From the NCBI GenBank assembly GCA_942492915.1, contig OW818662.1, positions 3,410,001-3,474,000 on the forward strand: DNA of 64,000 nt, given 5' to 3'. Below, piece by piece: positions 31,563 through 39,283 of this stretch (positions are counted from its first letter, which is position 1; each line of letters opens with the position of its first letter). Position numbers and translations under genes: made by a program. Source of the DNA: Turneriella sp942492915. GTDB lineage: Bacteria > Spirochaetota > Leptospiria > Turneriellales > Turneriellaceae. Below the pieces are notes generated by a model. The model had not been told where the DNA came from and searched no databases. It was given only the letters and a program-made list of their open reading frames with translations.

Positions 31563-32636
31563 TTACTTCCCATAAATCTGCGCTGCCAGCACGAATATGA
31601 ACACGCTGACCGCAACCCCGAGAGAAGCGAGCATCACGTCTTTACCTACCTGCCTCAGAGTGTGCAGGTAAGGTTTCTGTCTTTGTGTTACCCGGTGCAG
31701 AATGATTTCACGCCCCGCGAGCAGCCCCAAAAAAACCCAGGTTGTTGACATCGGCATCTTGCTCCATTGCTGAAACAACAGAAGCACGCTGGCATAAACC
31801 AGATCGACGATCGTTGCGGCCTTGGGCGACTGAATATCGGTTTTTTCGCTGACGACTTCTTGTATCGTACCGCCATTGGTGCGCACGATAGCAATCAGCG
31901 CCACTGAAATGAGACCCAGCGCCGCGCTGAGCTCGAATGCATTCAGTTTGCGCGGCAGAAAAACTGCTATGTTTGCGGTATCTTGCAGCAGCCAGGCGAT
32001 CCAGAGGTAGAGCGTTGAGAACCACTGCATACCGCCCCAGAATTTCTTCTGCCTTTTCGAAGGTTCTTTGTCTTTCTTGTAGGCCTTTGCGTCGATCTGC
32101 GAAAGAAGGCCCCAGACAATGATTCCTGATACAAACGCTATCCCATAACCGAGAAAAGATTTCACCAGCATCTTTTCGATGTTCTGCGCACCGAACAGAC
32201 CCAAGATCAGAAAGGTCGTCGAAACCGGGGCCTTGAGGCGTGTTATGACGACTAGCACAACCGGCGCGAGCAATTGAATAAGGTTGAGCGACTGCGCTTC
32301 AGCAAAGGAGTCCAGTCGATGAAAGTGAATTTCGCGATCGTGTAAATACCAGGCGTAGACGTGAACGGCCGCCAGCGTGCCCACCAGAAATAGTACTTTC
32401 GGAAACCAGTGCAGCTTCGCTTTGCTTTCGATGAATGTGCCGACCGTCTGAATCGCATCGTTGCCCGCGACCGAAAAGGCTGCCACGGCAAACGCCGCCC
32501 AGCCCAGCCAGTATGCAGGCGCGCCCATGAGGTACGCGAGGGTAATCAGAATCGTTACGGCTGCGGTGCCGCCGAAAAAGCGCCACTGGTCGCTTGAACT
32601 CGGGTGGCGGTAATCTATAGATCGCTTAACGGACAT
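31563..32636 (-). CDS. PiT-like (PHO4 superfamily) permease, putative
   Basis: A 357-residue membrane protein with about nine or ten TM helices. Two inverted-repeat-like signatures recall PiT phosphate transporters: GNDAIQTVGTF near residue 58 (PiT 'GANDVANxxGT') with APVSTTFLILGLF, and in the second half DTANIAVFLPR with MPMSTTWVFLGLLAGRE. Na+/H+-coupled phosphate or sulfate import is the family role, but conservation is weak and the substrate is uncertain. SD AGGAG precedes the ATG by 5 nt. No regulator or Pho genes adjoin. Promoter-like copy C fires toward its 3' end. Confidence 0.55.
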   Translation of the reverse strand: MSVKRSIDYRHPSSSDQWRFFGGTAAVTILITLAYLMGAPAYWLGWAAFAVAAFSVAGNDAIQTVGTFIESKAKLHWFPKVLFLVGTLAAVHVYAWYLHDREIHFHRLDSFAEAQSLNLIQLLAPVVLVVITRLKAPVSTTFLILGLFGAQNIEKMLVKSFLGYGIAFVSGIIVWGLLSQIDAKAYKKDKEPSKRQKKFWGGMQWFSTLYLWIAWLLQDTANIAVFLPRKLNAFELSAALGLISVALIAIVRTNGGTIQEVVSEKTDIQSPKAATIVDLVYASVLLLFQQWSKMPMSTTWVFLGLLAGREIILHRVTQRQKPYLHTLRQVGKDVMLASLGVAVSVFIFVLAAQIYGK

Positions 32637-32687
32637 TGTAGCTCCTGGTTTATTCGGGGGGATTGTAATCTCAAATCAATATTGCGT

Positions 32688-33023
32688 TTAAGGGAAAGAT
32701 TTTTCAGCAGATTCGACATCCGCATAAGCTTCAAAAAAACTATTGAGGCGCGTGATGAGAAAAACCTTGTTCACTGCAGCTGAGAGTGAGGCGAGTTTAA
32801 GGTCGCCACCTTTTTCCCGCAAAGGCTTCAGCATAGAGAGAAAAACGCCAATACCCGACGAATCGATGTAACTCACTCGCTCGAGATTCAGAATGACGCG
32901 CACATCACCAGCGGCGATCGAATCTTGCAGAACTTGCTTGAGTCCAGAGGTATTGAAGAGATCAATTTCGCCTTCAAGGTCGATCACAGCTGCCCGACCG
33001 AATGCACGTTGGTTAATTCGCAT
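32688..33023 (-). CDS. STAS-domain anti-sigma factor antagonist
   Basis: A 111-residue single STAS domain of the SpoIIAA/RsbV type: VIDLEGEIDLFNTSGLKQVL, RVILNLERVSYIDSSGIGVFLSML, GGDLKLASLSAAVNKVFLITRL. The canonical DSSGIG with the phosphorylatable serine is intact (about residues 57-62), unlike the other STAS protein at 14637. When unphosphorylated it should bind an anti-sigma kinase and free a sigma factor. No kinase is adjacent; it may work in trans. It is divergent from the START-domain gene, with 79 nt between the start codons. Confidence 0.88.
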   Translation of the reverse strand: MRINQRAFGRAAVIDLEGEIDLFNTSGLKQVLQDSIAAGDVRVILNLERVSYIDSSGIGVFLSMLKPLREKGGDLKLASLSAAVNKVFLITRLNSFFEAYADVESAEKSFP

Positions 33024-33102
33024 GGTGCTCTAAGCTGCCTGTGGGGCGACCTCACGGCGTCAATAATTAGTTGATTGGCTAAATGAGTAAATAAAATGAG
33101 CC

Positions 33103-33705
33103 GTGATCGTCTCAAGAGCTGCCTTCTTAATACTTTTTGCTGTCGCAGCGGTGCTGGCTGAACCGCAATGGGAAAGAAAGCTCAGCCGCGACGGCATCGT
33201 GGTCGACGTGCGCGGGGTAGAAGGGTCTGACTTCAAAGAGTTCAGGGCTCGCATGCGGGTGAAATCAAACCTGGCGCACGCATCGGCAGTCATGCGCGAT
33301 ATACGCGGTTACTCCCGCTGGATGAAAGACTGCAAAGAGGCACGCGAAGTGCAGAAGATTTCTGTAACGAGCGGCATCGTCTATTCGTTGCAGGCAACGC
33401 CATGGCCGATTGCCGAACGTGATGCGGTCGTCAGGTACGATTACCGACAGGGTAAGACGCCACCTTCGATCTATGTATCGATAGCCGCGGCACCAGATGC
33501 GCTGCCGCAGGCGAAAGGTCGAGTGCGGGTCTCGAAACTAAAAGGCTATTGGAGCTTCATTGAAATCGCACCGAATGAACTTGAGGTGACGTACGCCATG
33601 CACTCCGAACCCGGAGGCAACCTGCCAGGCTGGGCGGCTGCTGGTATGGTCGCGCATCTGCCGCACGAGACGATGAAAAAGTTACGCCTCGAACTCGAGA
33701 AATAA
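33103..33705 (+). CDS. Secreted START/SRPBCC-domain protein
   Basis: A 200-residue protein starting at GTG, with signal peptide MIVSRAAFLILFAVAAVLA. The rest is a START-like helix-grip fold: EWKEFRARMRVKSNLAHASAVMRDIRGYSRWMKDCKEA-type helix and strands, VYSLQATPWPIAERDAVV and KLKGYWSFIEIAPNELEVTYAMHSEPGGNLPGWAAAGMV, the signature of the StarD-like bacterial group. These proteins hold a lipid or hydrophobic ligand in a cavity; a periplasmic lipid-binding role is inferred. It is convergent with the thioesterase gene (12 nt apart). Confidence 0.78.
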   Translation: MIVSRAAFLILFAVAAVLAEPQWERKLSRDGIVVDVRGVEGSDFKEFRARMRVKSNLAHASAVMRDIRGYSRWMKDCKEAREVQKISVTSGIVYSLQATPWPIAERDAVVRYDYRQGKTPPSIYVSIAAAPDALPQAKGRVRVSKLKGYWSFIEIAPNELEVTYAMHSEPGGNLPGWAAAGMVAHLPHETMKKLRLELEK

Positions 33706-33717
33706 CCGCGGGTGGCC

Positions 33718-34344
33718 TCACCGGCTCGTCAGTAATTTCCACGCCTCGCTGATCAGATTCTCTGCCCGCTTCCTGAGCTCATCCCACGATTGTGATGCTG
33801 CCGTTGTAGGTTTTGACGCCCGCCGTGCGCGGTCGAGTTCGATCAGTTCATGAATGCTGCGTCCCGATTTAATCGATTCGACAATCTCGACCATGCGCGC
33901 CATGTCGGGCTGCGCCTTCAGAAGTTCAATCGGCACCCGCACGAACACGCCGGTTGCTTCGCAATAGATCGTGTCGTCTTTGTAGATGCGCGCCGTCACC
34001 ATCGCGCGCCGCGTCTCGAGCCGGTCGATTTTCGCTTCGCAGAGGTAATGGCCGTCGAGCGGTACCGAGCGCCTGTACTTCACTGAAAGGTTCGCAGCGA
34101 GCACCGGCAGGCCATTGTACCAGCACGCGCTGCCCATCGTCTCGTCGAGAATGCTTGCGAGAAAGCCGCCATGTGCGTGGGCTTTGGGGCCCTCGGCCCC
34201 AGGGCGGGGAGTAAATTCCGTCACGAACGATTTGTCGTCACGCAAATACATCCGCACTTCAGAGAGTGTCTTGTTTGACAGAAAGGTCGAACTCCAGTGT
34301 GTGGGGATTGCGACTGTTTCTGGCGTCGGCCCGGTTGTCTGCAT
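33718..34344 (-). CDS. Hotdog-fold acyl-CoA thioesterase (PaaI/4HBT-like)
   Basis: A 208-residue protein. The hotdog domain occupies about residues 25-150, with KAHAHGGFLASILDETMGSACW as the central helix (catalytic-type HGG...DE pattern of PaaI-like thioesterases) and LAANLSVKYRRSVPLDG as the paired strand. Family enzymes hydrolyse acyl-CoA thioesters. A C-terminal helical, charged extension (160-208) is not part of the domain and has no known function. It has no signal peptide. It is divergent from the methyltransferase gene, with 88 nt between starts. Confidence 0.78.
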   Translation of the reverse strand: MQTTGPTPETVAIPTHWSSTFLSNKTLSEVRMYLRDDKSFVTEFTPRPGAEGPKAHAHGGFLASILDETMGSACWYNGLPVLAANLSVKYRRSVPLDGHYLCEAKIDRLETRRAMVTARIYKDDTIYCEATGVFVRVPIELLKAQPDMARMVEIVESIKSGRSIHELIELDRARRASKPTTAASQSWDELRKRAENLISEAWKLLTSR

Positions 34345-34432
34345 CGGTCACTGTAGCGGGCGTTACAGGGGTGTAAACCGAGCTGAAGCACGTTGACGGC
34401 GTGACGCAAAGGCTCTTTTTACTGAACGAAGC

Positions 34433-35248
34433 ATGGCGCAGCTCACCATCAAGAACATCGAATCACTCGACGCGCCTGAACTCGAGCTCTATCGTACACT
34501 ACGCCAGGTAGAAGAACACGAGCGCGCGGGCGTGCTCGTGGCGACCAACGCAAAAGTTGTGCAGCGGCTTATCGCGAGCCGTTTTGAGGTTCTTTCGGCT
34601 CTGTTGACCCCTGATTGGTTCGAAAAACTCGAAGCACAGCTTCGCGGCCGCAGTGAAAAAGAGATCGTCGTCTATATCGGCGAAAAGTCGCTGCTCGAAA
34701 CGATAACGGGCTACCATCTGCACCAGGGCGCACTGGCGGTGGGCAAAATTACTGCGCAACGAACGCTCGATGAATTGCTCGCAGAGTCGCCACGCCCGCT
34801 ACTCATCGCCGCAGTCGAAGAGATTGCGAGTGCCGAGAATCTCGGTGCGATCGTGCGCAGCTGTGCCGCATTCGGAGCGCACTTTCTGATTGTGGGTGAA
34901 ACCTGCGTCAGCCCGTTTCAACGCCGCACTGTTTCGGGCTCTATGGGCAGCATCTTCGAGCAACCCGTTGTGCGCACAGAAAGTCTGGTCACCACACTCG
35001 CCCGCTTACGCGCTCAAGGCATCCGCTGCTATGCCGCTGACGTTCACCCTAAAGCGCAAAAATTGTCTGCGGTTGATTTTCGCGGCGATGCGTGCCTCGT
35101 CTTCGGCGCAGAAGGGCCGGGACTCAGCGAAAAGGTCATAGCTGCCTGCGATGGCATTGTGCAGATACCGATGCCGACGCACATGAATTCGCTGAATGTC
35201 GCTGCAGCGACGGCAGTTTTTCTCTACGAAGCGACACGACAACGATAG
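34433..35248 (+). CDS. SpoU/TrmH-family RNA 2'-O-methyltransferase
   Basis: A 271-residue SPOUT enzyme. An N-terminal substrate-binding domain (1-110) precedes the knotted catalytic domain with motif 1 ENLGAIVRSCAAFGA (the catalytic Arg is in IVRS), motif 2 VFGAEGPGLS and motif 3 IPMPTHMNSLNVAAATAVFLYE. It transfers methyl from SAM to a ribose 2'-OH of tRNA or rRNA; RlmB-, TrmH- or TsnR-type targets cannot be separated from this sequence. It precedes a membrane receiver-domain protein by 37 nt. Confidence 0.88.
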   Translation: MAQLTIKNIESLDAPELELYRTLRQVEEHERAGVLVATNAKVVQRLIASRFEVLSALLTPDWFEKLEAQLRGRSEKEIVVYIGEKSLLETITGYHLHQGALAVGKITAQRTLDELLAESPRPLLIAAVEEIASAENLGAIVRSCAAFGAHFLIVGETCVSPFQRRTVSGSMGSIFEQPVVRTESLVTTLARLRAQGIRCYAADVHPKAQKLSAVDFRGDACLVFGAEGPGLSEKVIAACDGIVQIPMPTHMNSLNVAAATAVFLYEATRQR

Positions 35249-35285
35249 CAGCTTATTCCAAAAGAATATCTGGCTTGCAGGCTAT

Positions 35286-36626
35286 ATGGCCCACCGAATT
35301 GGCAAAATTGCTCGCGCGCGCAACGGCAGCCCGCATAACGGTTTGCTTATGATCGCAGCTGCCCAAAGTATTCGCATGCAGCGGTTGGTTACGTATATTG
35401 CAGCGCCTCTGTTGCTCAACATTTTCTTTTTCTTTATCTATCTTCACGCTGGCGTGCTGGTATTCGACGCGGCAACGCGTGTGCTCGCGAACACCCAGCG
35501 CGAGTTCGAGCTGATGCTGCTGCGCCTCGCTGGGTTCGGGGTTCCGATCGTGTACGTATTGTTTCGCACGCGCCTGTTCGCGCGTTCGATGTCGGGCCAT
35601 GAAATAGCCCTGCTCATTTTTTCAGCCTGGATTCTCGCAGGTATGGGTGATATCGTGCGGCTGCTCACCGCCAACATCATCAGCAACGGGCAGGCAATCT
35701 TGCACGGGGTCAAGATCGCCGCCTTCGCGATTGCCGGGCTTTTCGGGACAGCCATCATTGTTCAGAGTCTCAAGCGGCTGCTGCTCAAAGAACAGCACGT
35801 ATTCTTTCAGCGGTCTCTGGTGCTCGTGCTGTTCAGTGTCGCCTATGTTTCCGTCGCGCTGATGGTGCTCGCGATACATCTGCAGAACACTGGCAACCAG
35901 CAGGGCTTTTTTGCAGCTGCGACCGCGGTGGTGGCCATGTTGGTCGCACTCAACGCATACGGATTTATCCTGTTTCGGTCATTTTTTACCTCGATCGGCC
36001 GGCGCGCTTTCTCTCACAAGCAGGCCCTCGATGCCCAAGGCTATCTTTCAGCAGGCCTTAGCGAGCGGGTGCAGAGTTCGTTTGCAGAATTGCTTTCGAC
36101 CATCGATTTGGTCTCAACGAAAAACGCCAACCACGGCGCCATAAAAATTCGACTACGGGAAATTGCTTCAAGCCTGCAGAGGCAAATTCTTGCAGCCGAC
36201 CGGTACGCGACTCAGGTATTGCAGCCCCCACGGCAAACCATCCGCATAATAGACAAGACCAAACCCGCCCGATTCTTGATCGTCGACAGTAATGCCGTGA
36301 GTCGGCGCGTTCTTTCGGAGCACCTGCTGCCTCATAGTGATTGCCGGGCCGACGCCGCTGAGAATGGCAAAGACGGTCTGCACGCAGCGTTGAGCCTCGC
36401 ATACGATGCTATCTTCATCGCACTTGATCTGAATGACATGTCAGGCCTTGCCGTCGCCCAGCATATTCGGGATGCGGGCGCGAATGTGGCGCTGGTCGCC
36501 TGTGCCGACGCAGGTTGCGGCTGCGAACCTGACGCAGAACTCGCCGGCTTCAACTTTTATCTCGAAAGGCCCTTCGAAAAAAATGAAGTTGATCTGCAGG
36601 TTGAGAGAATTCTCACCTCTGACTGA
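35286..36626 (+). CDS. Membrane protein with degenerate C-terminal receiver domain
   Basis: 446 residues from the ATG at 35286. An upstream GTG at 35196 would overlap the methyltransferase gene, and later ATGs at 35349 and 35376 are possible. Six or seven TM helices span about 30-260. A cytoplasmic helical linker (LSERVQSSFAELLSTIDLVS) recalls a DHp helix without a His. The C-terminal receiver-like domain (ARFLIVDSNAVSRRVLSEHLL to ERIL) has an acidic position VDS (usually DD), the phospho-Asp region IALDLNDMSGL and FYLERPFEK, where the invariant Lys-Pro is Arg-Pro. It may bind a partner without normal phosphotransfer. Function is unknown. Confidence 0.6.
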   Translation: MAHRIGKIARARNGSPHNGLLMIAAAQSIRMQRLVTYIAAPLLLNIFFFFIYLHAGVLVFDAATRVLANTQREFELMLLRLAGFGVPIVYVLFRTRLFARSMSGHEIALLIFSAWILAGMGDIVRLLTANIISNGQAILHGVKIAAFAIAGLFGTAIIVQSLKRLLLKEQHVFFQRSLVLVLFSVAYVSVALMVLAIHLQNTGNQQGFFAAATAVVAMLVALNAYGFILFRSFFTSIGRRAFSHKQALDAQGYLSAGLSERVQSSFAELLSTIDLVSTKNANHGAIKIRLREIASSLQRQILAADRYATQVLQPPRQTIRIIDKTKPARFLIVDSNAVSRRVLSEHLLPHSDCRADAAENGKDGLHAALSLAYDAIFIALDLNDMSGLAVAQHIRDAGANVALVACADAGCGCEPDAELAGFNFYLERPFEKNEVDLQVERILTSD

Positions 36627-36646
36627 TTCTGACTCTCATAATATAT

Positions 36647-36662
36647 TTCAACATTGGTTGAA
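36647..36662. promoter_or_regulatory. Inverted repeat upstream of cbpA
   Basis: TTCAAC-ATTG-GTTGAA is a perfect 6-4-6 dyad 57 nt upstream of the cbpA start, next to AT-rich CATAATATATTT. It could bind a dimeric regulator; it is not a CIRCE element. The MerR-like CbpM encoded in the operon is one candidate. Confidence 0.35.
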
Positions 36663-36718
36663 CGCCTGCGGCGAAAATCGCTGTGCGGCCCTGCGGCGCC
36701 GTGGGCAAGTGCAACGAA

Positions 36719-37609
36719 ATGGATTTCGTAGACTACTATCAGGTTCTCGGCGTCCCCAAGACTGCGACGCCTGAAGAGATCAAGGCGGCCTACCGCAAAC
36801 TGGCGCGCAAATACCATCCTGATCTTAACCCCAACGATGCCGCTGCCAAGGCGAAGTTTCAGCAGCTGAACGAAGCAAACGAAGTTCTGAGCGATGCCGA
36901 CAAACGGCGCAAGTACGATCAATACGGTAAGGATTTCAAACACGTCGACGAGAGTGCGGGTGCGCGCGGCCCGCGCGCCTCGTCGGGTGGCGGGCCTTTT
37001 ACCTATTCAGAAGGTAACGAAGATTTTTCTGATTTTTTTCGTTCGATGTTTGAAGGCGCAGGTAGCGCGCGAGGCGGGCGGTCAGGCGGCGCGAAGTTTC
37101 GCGGGCAAGATATCGCCGCCGAGCTGCATCTTTCATTACAGCAGGTATACAAGTCGCATCAACAAATTCTTTCGATTGGCGGTAAACAGCTGCGCGTGAC
37201 GATTCCCGCAGGAGTCGAAAACGGGCAGACGCTGGCATTGGCCGGGCAAGGCGGGCCAGGGGTGGGCGGCGGCCCGCCGGGTGATCTCTACATTACTTTC
37301 GCGATCGCCGACGATGCAAAATTCAAACGATCAGGTGCTGATCTTCATGCCACGATCGACCTCGATCTTTATACAGCGGTTCTCGGTGGCGAGGTTGTGG
37401 TCGAGACGATGGACGGCAGCGTCAAACTCAAGGTCGCGCCCGAAACGCAGAATGATTCAAAGGTGAAGCTCAAAGGCAAGGGTATGCCCGTCTTCAAGAA
37501 AGAAGGCGATTTCGGAGACCTCTACCTCACCTACAAAGTCAAATTGCCGACAAATCTGACCGACAAACAAAAACAGCTGTTTGCAGAGCTTGCAGGGGGG
37601 GCAGCATGA
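36719..37609 (+). CDS. cbpA: DnaJ-class curved-DNA-binding/co-chaperone protein CbpA
   Basis: A 296-residue type II J-protein. The J domain (residues 3-68) has DYYQVLGVPKTATPEEIKAAY and the essential HPD (YHPDLNPN). A Gly/Ser/Phe-rich linker follows (90-125). The C-terminal substrate-binding domains CTD I/II (GVENGQTLALAGQGGPG, DLYITFAIADD, VLGGEVVVETMDGSVKLKVAP, LKGKGMPVFKKEGDFGDLYLTYKVKLP) lack the DnaJ zinc finger. It stimulates DnaK ATPase; E. coli CbpA also binds curved DNA. Its start overlaps no upstream gene, and it ends in an ATGA overlap with cbpM. Confidence 0.9.
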   Translation: MDFVDYYQVLGVPKTATPEEIKAAYRKLARKYHPDLNPNDAAAKAKFQQLNEANEVLSDADKRRKYDQYGKDFKHVDESAGARGPRASSGGGPFTYSEGNEDFSDFFRSMFEGAGSARGGRSGGAKFRGQDIAAELHLSLQQVYKSHQQILSIGGKQLRVTIPAGVENGQTLALAGQGGPGVGGGPPGDLYITFAIADDAKFKRSGADLHATIDLDLYTAVLGGEVVVETMDGSVKLKVAPETQNDSKVKLKGKGMPVFKKEGDFGDLYLTYKVKLPTNLTDKQKQLFAELAGGAA

Positions 37610-37899
37610 ATGGTGCAGAAGATCTTGTTTCACTCGCCGCGTTCTGCCAGGGACATGGTATAGAAATTTCACTCATCCACACATTTCACGAGAGCGGTTT
37701 GGTCGAAGTGATTCGTGAGGGCGACTCGCTTTTCGTTCGCGTCGAATCAGTACCGCGTCTTGAAAAGATCGTACGGCTTCACCTCGATCTCGATATCAAT
37801 CTCGAAGGTGTTGAGGCGATTTCGCATCTGCTCGAGCGAGTTGAATCATTGCAGCGGGAGATCATGACCCTGCGTAATCGCCTCGGCATGTATGACTAG
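37606..37899 (+). CDS. cbpM: Chaperone modulator CbpM-like protein
   Basis: A 97-residue MerR-like helical protein: LAAFCQGHGIEISLIHTFHESGLVEV as the winged-helix portion and a C-terminal coiled coil LERVESLQREIMTLRNRL. E. coli CbpM binds the J domain of CbpA and blocks its DNA-binding and co-chaperone activity. Sequence identity is modest; the assignment rests on size, fold pattern and the 4-nt ATGA overlap with cbpA, which is the conserved gene order. Confidence 0.78.
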   Translation: MNGAEDLVSLAAFCQGHGIEISLIHTFHESGLVEVIREGDSLFVRVESVPRLEKIVRLHLDLDINLEGVEAISHLLERVESLQREIMTLRNRLGMYD

Positions 37900-37933
37900 C
37901 CGGTTTAGATGACTGCCACCGGGTGCTTGTGGG

Positions 37934-39118
37934 TTACTGCGCAGATTCACTTGAGATCGGCGTAGGGACAAATAAGAAATATAAGAGCGACAACACCCCA
38001 CCGCTTGCGGCAACAAAAAAGGTTGTTGAGGGCGTCGTAAGCTGCCAAACGATTGCCGCGATGAGACTGGCAATCAGAGTTGCAATGCTCGAAAATGCGG
38101 TCAGCGTGCCAATCGCAGTGGCGGTATCTTCGGCTTTGCACAAGTTGCTGATCCACGCTTTCGAGATACCTTCAGTCATAGCGGCATAGATTCCGTAGAA
38201 AAAGAAGAGCACCAGGTAAGTCGTGAAATCTGTCGTCAGGGCTGCGCCGGCGTAGACTAACGAAAAAACAAACAAGCCGCCGATAAAGGTGCGCCTCAGC
38301 CCAAGTGCGTCACCGAGGCGACCCATTGGGTATGAGAAAATTGCATAAACCAGATTATAAAAAATATAAACGCCGATTGCCTGCTGGTCAGAAAATCCGC
38401 GCTGTTTGAGCAGCAGCAATAAGAACACATCTGAGCTGTTGAAGAGCGTGAAGAGCAGCATGCCCGTCACCGCCATGCGATATGCGCGGCTTGATTGCTG
38501 CCAGTAACGCAGAAAGTCAAGCGGCGAGAAGGTGTACTTTGTGACACTTTCTACCGGTTTGTCTTTCAACAAAAGCGTGAGTGCCACTGCGATGGCGCCG
38601 GGTACTATAGCAATGAGAAACAGGTGGTGGTAGCGCTGCGGGTAAAACGCAAGGTAGCCGAGGGCCAGCGCGGGGCCGATCGCGGCACCGGTCGTATCCA
38701 TCGCGCGGTGAAAGCCGAAGATTGTACCCTTGTTCGCCGCCGTTGCTTCGGCGGAAAGCAGCGCGTCGCGCGCGCCGGTGCGCACACCTTTACCCAGGCG
38801 GTCGGCCGTGCGGCAGAGAAAAACCCAAATCGGGTTCGCTGCGGCGATAACCAGTGGCTTCGCCACGGCGCTGAGCAAATAGCCGGCGCGCACAAACGGC
38901 ACGCGCCGGCCGGTAACATCTGAAAGCCGGCCGAAATAACCCTTGCTTAGGCCAGCGGTCGCTTCGGCAATGCCTTCGAGTATGCCTATGTAGAGCACCG
39001 AAAAGCCGATCGCCTGCAGGTATATGGGCATAACCGGATATAGCATTTCGCTGGCGACGTCGGTGAAGAGCGATACGAGCGAGAGTGTCCAGACAGTGCG
39101 GGTGATTGGGTGTGTCAT
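37934..39118 (-). CDS. MFS transporter
   Basis: A 394-residue permease with 12 TM helices from MTHPITRTVWTLSLVSLFTDVASEMLYPVMP. The MFS loop 2-3 signature is GYFGRLSDVTGRRVPFVRAGY (read in parts), and a matching second-half motif MGRLGDALGLRRTF follows. The N-terminal FTDVASEMLYP motif and the DRLGKGVRTGARDAL loop mark a widespread MFS subgroup often annotated as antibiotic or organic-solvent efflux; its substrate is unknown. The start at 39118 matches the family. It is divergent from the third CsgG-like OMP gene. Confidence 0.85.
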   Translation of the reverse strand: MTHPITRTVWTLSLVSLFTDVASEMLYPVMPIYLQAIGFSVLYIGILEGIAEATAGLSKGYFGRLSDVTGRRVPFVRAGYLLSAVAKPLVIAAANPIWVFLCRTADRLGKGVRTGARDALLSAEATAANKGTIFGFHRAMDTTGAAIGPALALGYLAFYPQRYHHLFLIAIVPGAIAVALTLLLKDKPVESVTKYTFSPLDFLRYWQQSSRAYRMAVTGMLLFTLFNSSDVFLLLLLKQRGFSDQQAIGVYIFYNLVYAIFSYPMGRLGDALGLRRTFIGGLFVFSLVYAGAALTTDFTTYLVLFFFYGIYAAMTEGISKAWISNLCKAEDTATAIGTLTAFSSIATLIASLIAAIVWQLTTPSTTFFVAASGGVLSLLYFLFVPTPISSESAQ

Positions 39119-39283
39119 AAATTGTCTGTTGGCATCGCGACGCAGTCTCATGGCACGATCAGGGTGCAAGGACTAAGGGAGCCCAAGTCGTCGATCTGTA
39201 TCCGCGCTCAGGATCTGCCAGCCACAAACCTATTTGACCGCGTAGCTCGACGTGGCAATTCCGTTGAGTCTAACCTACCGATC

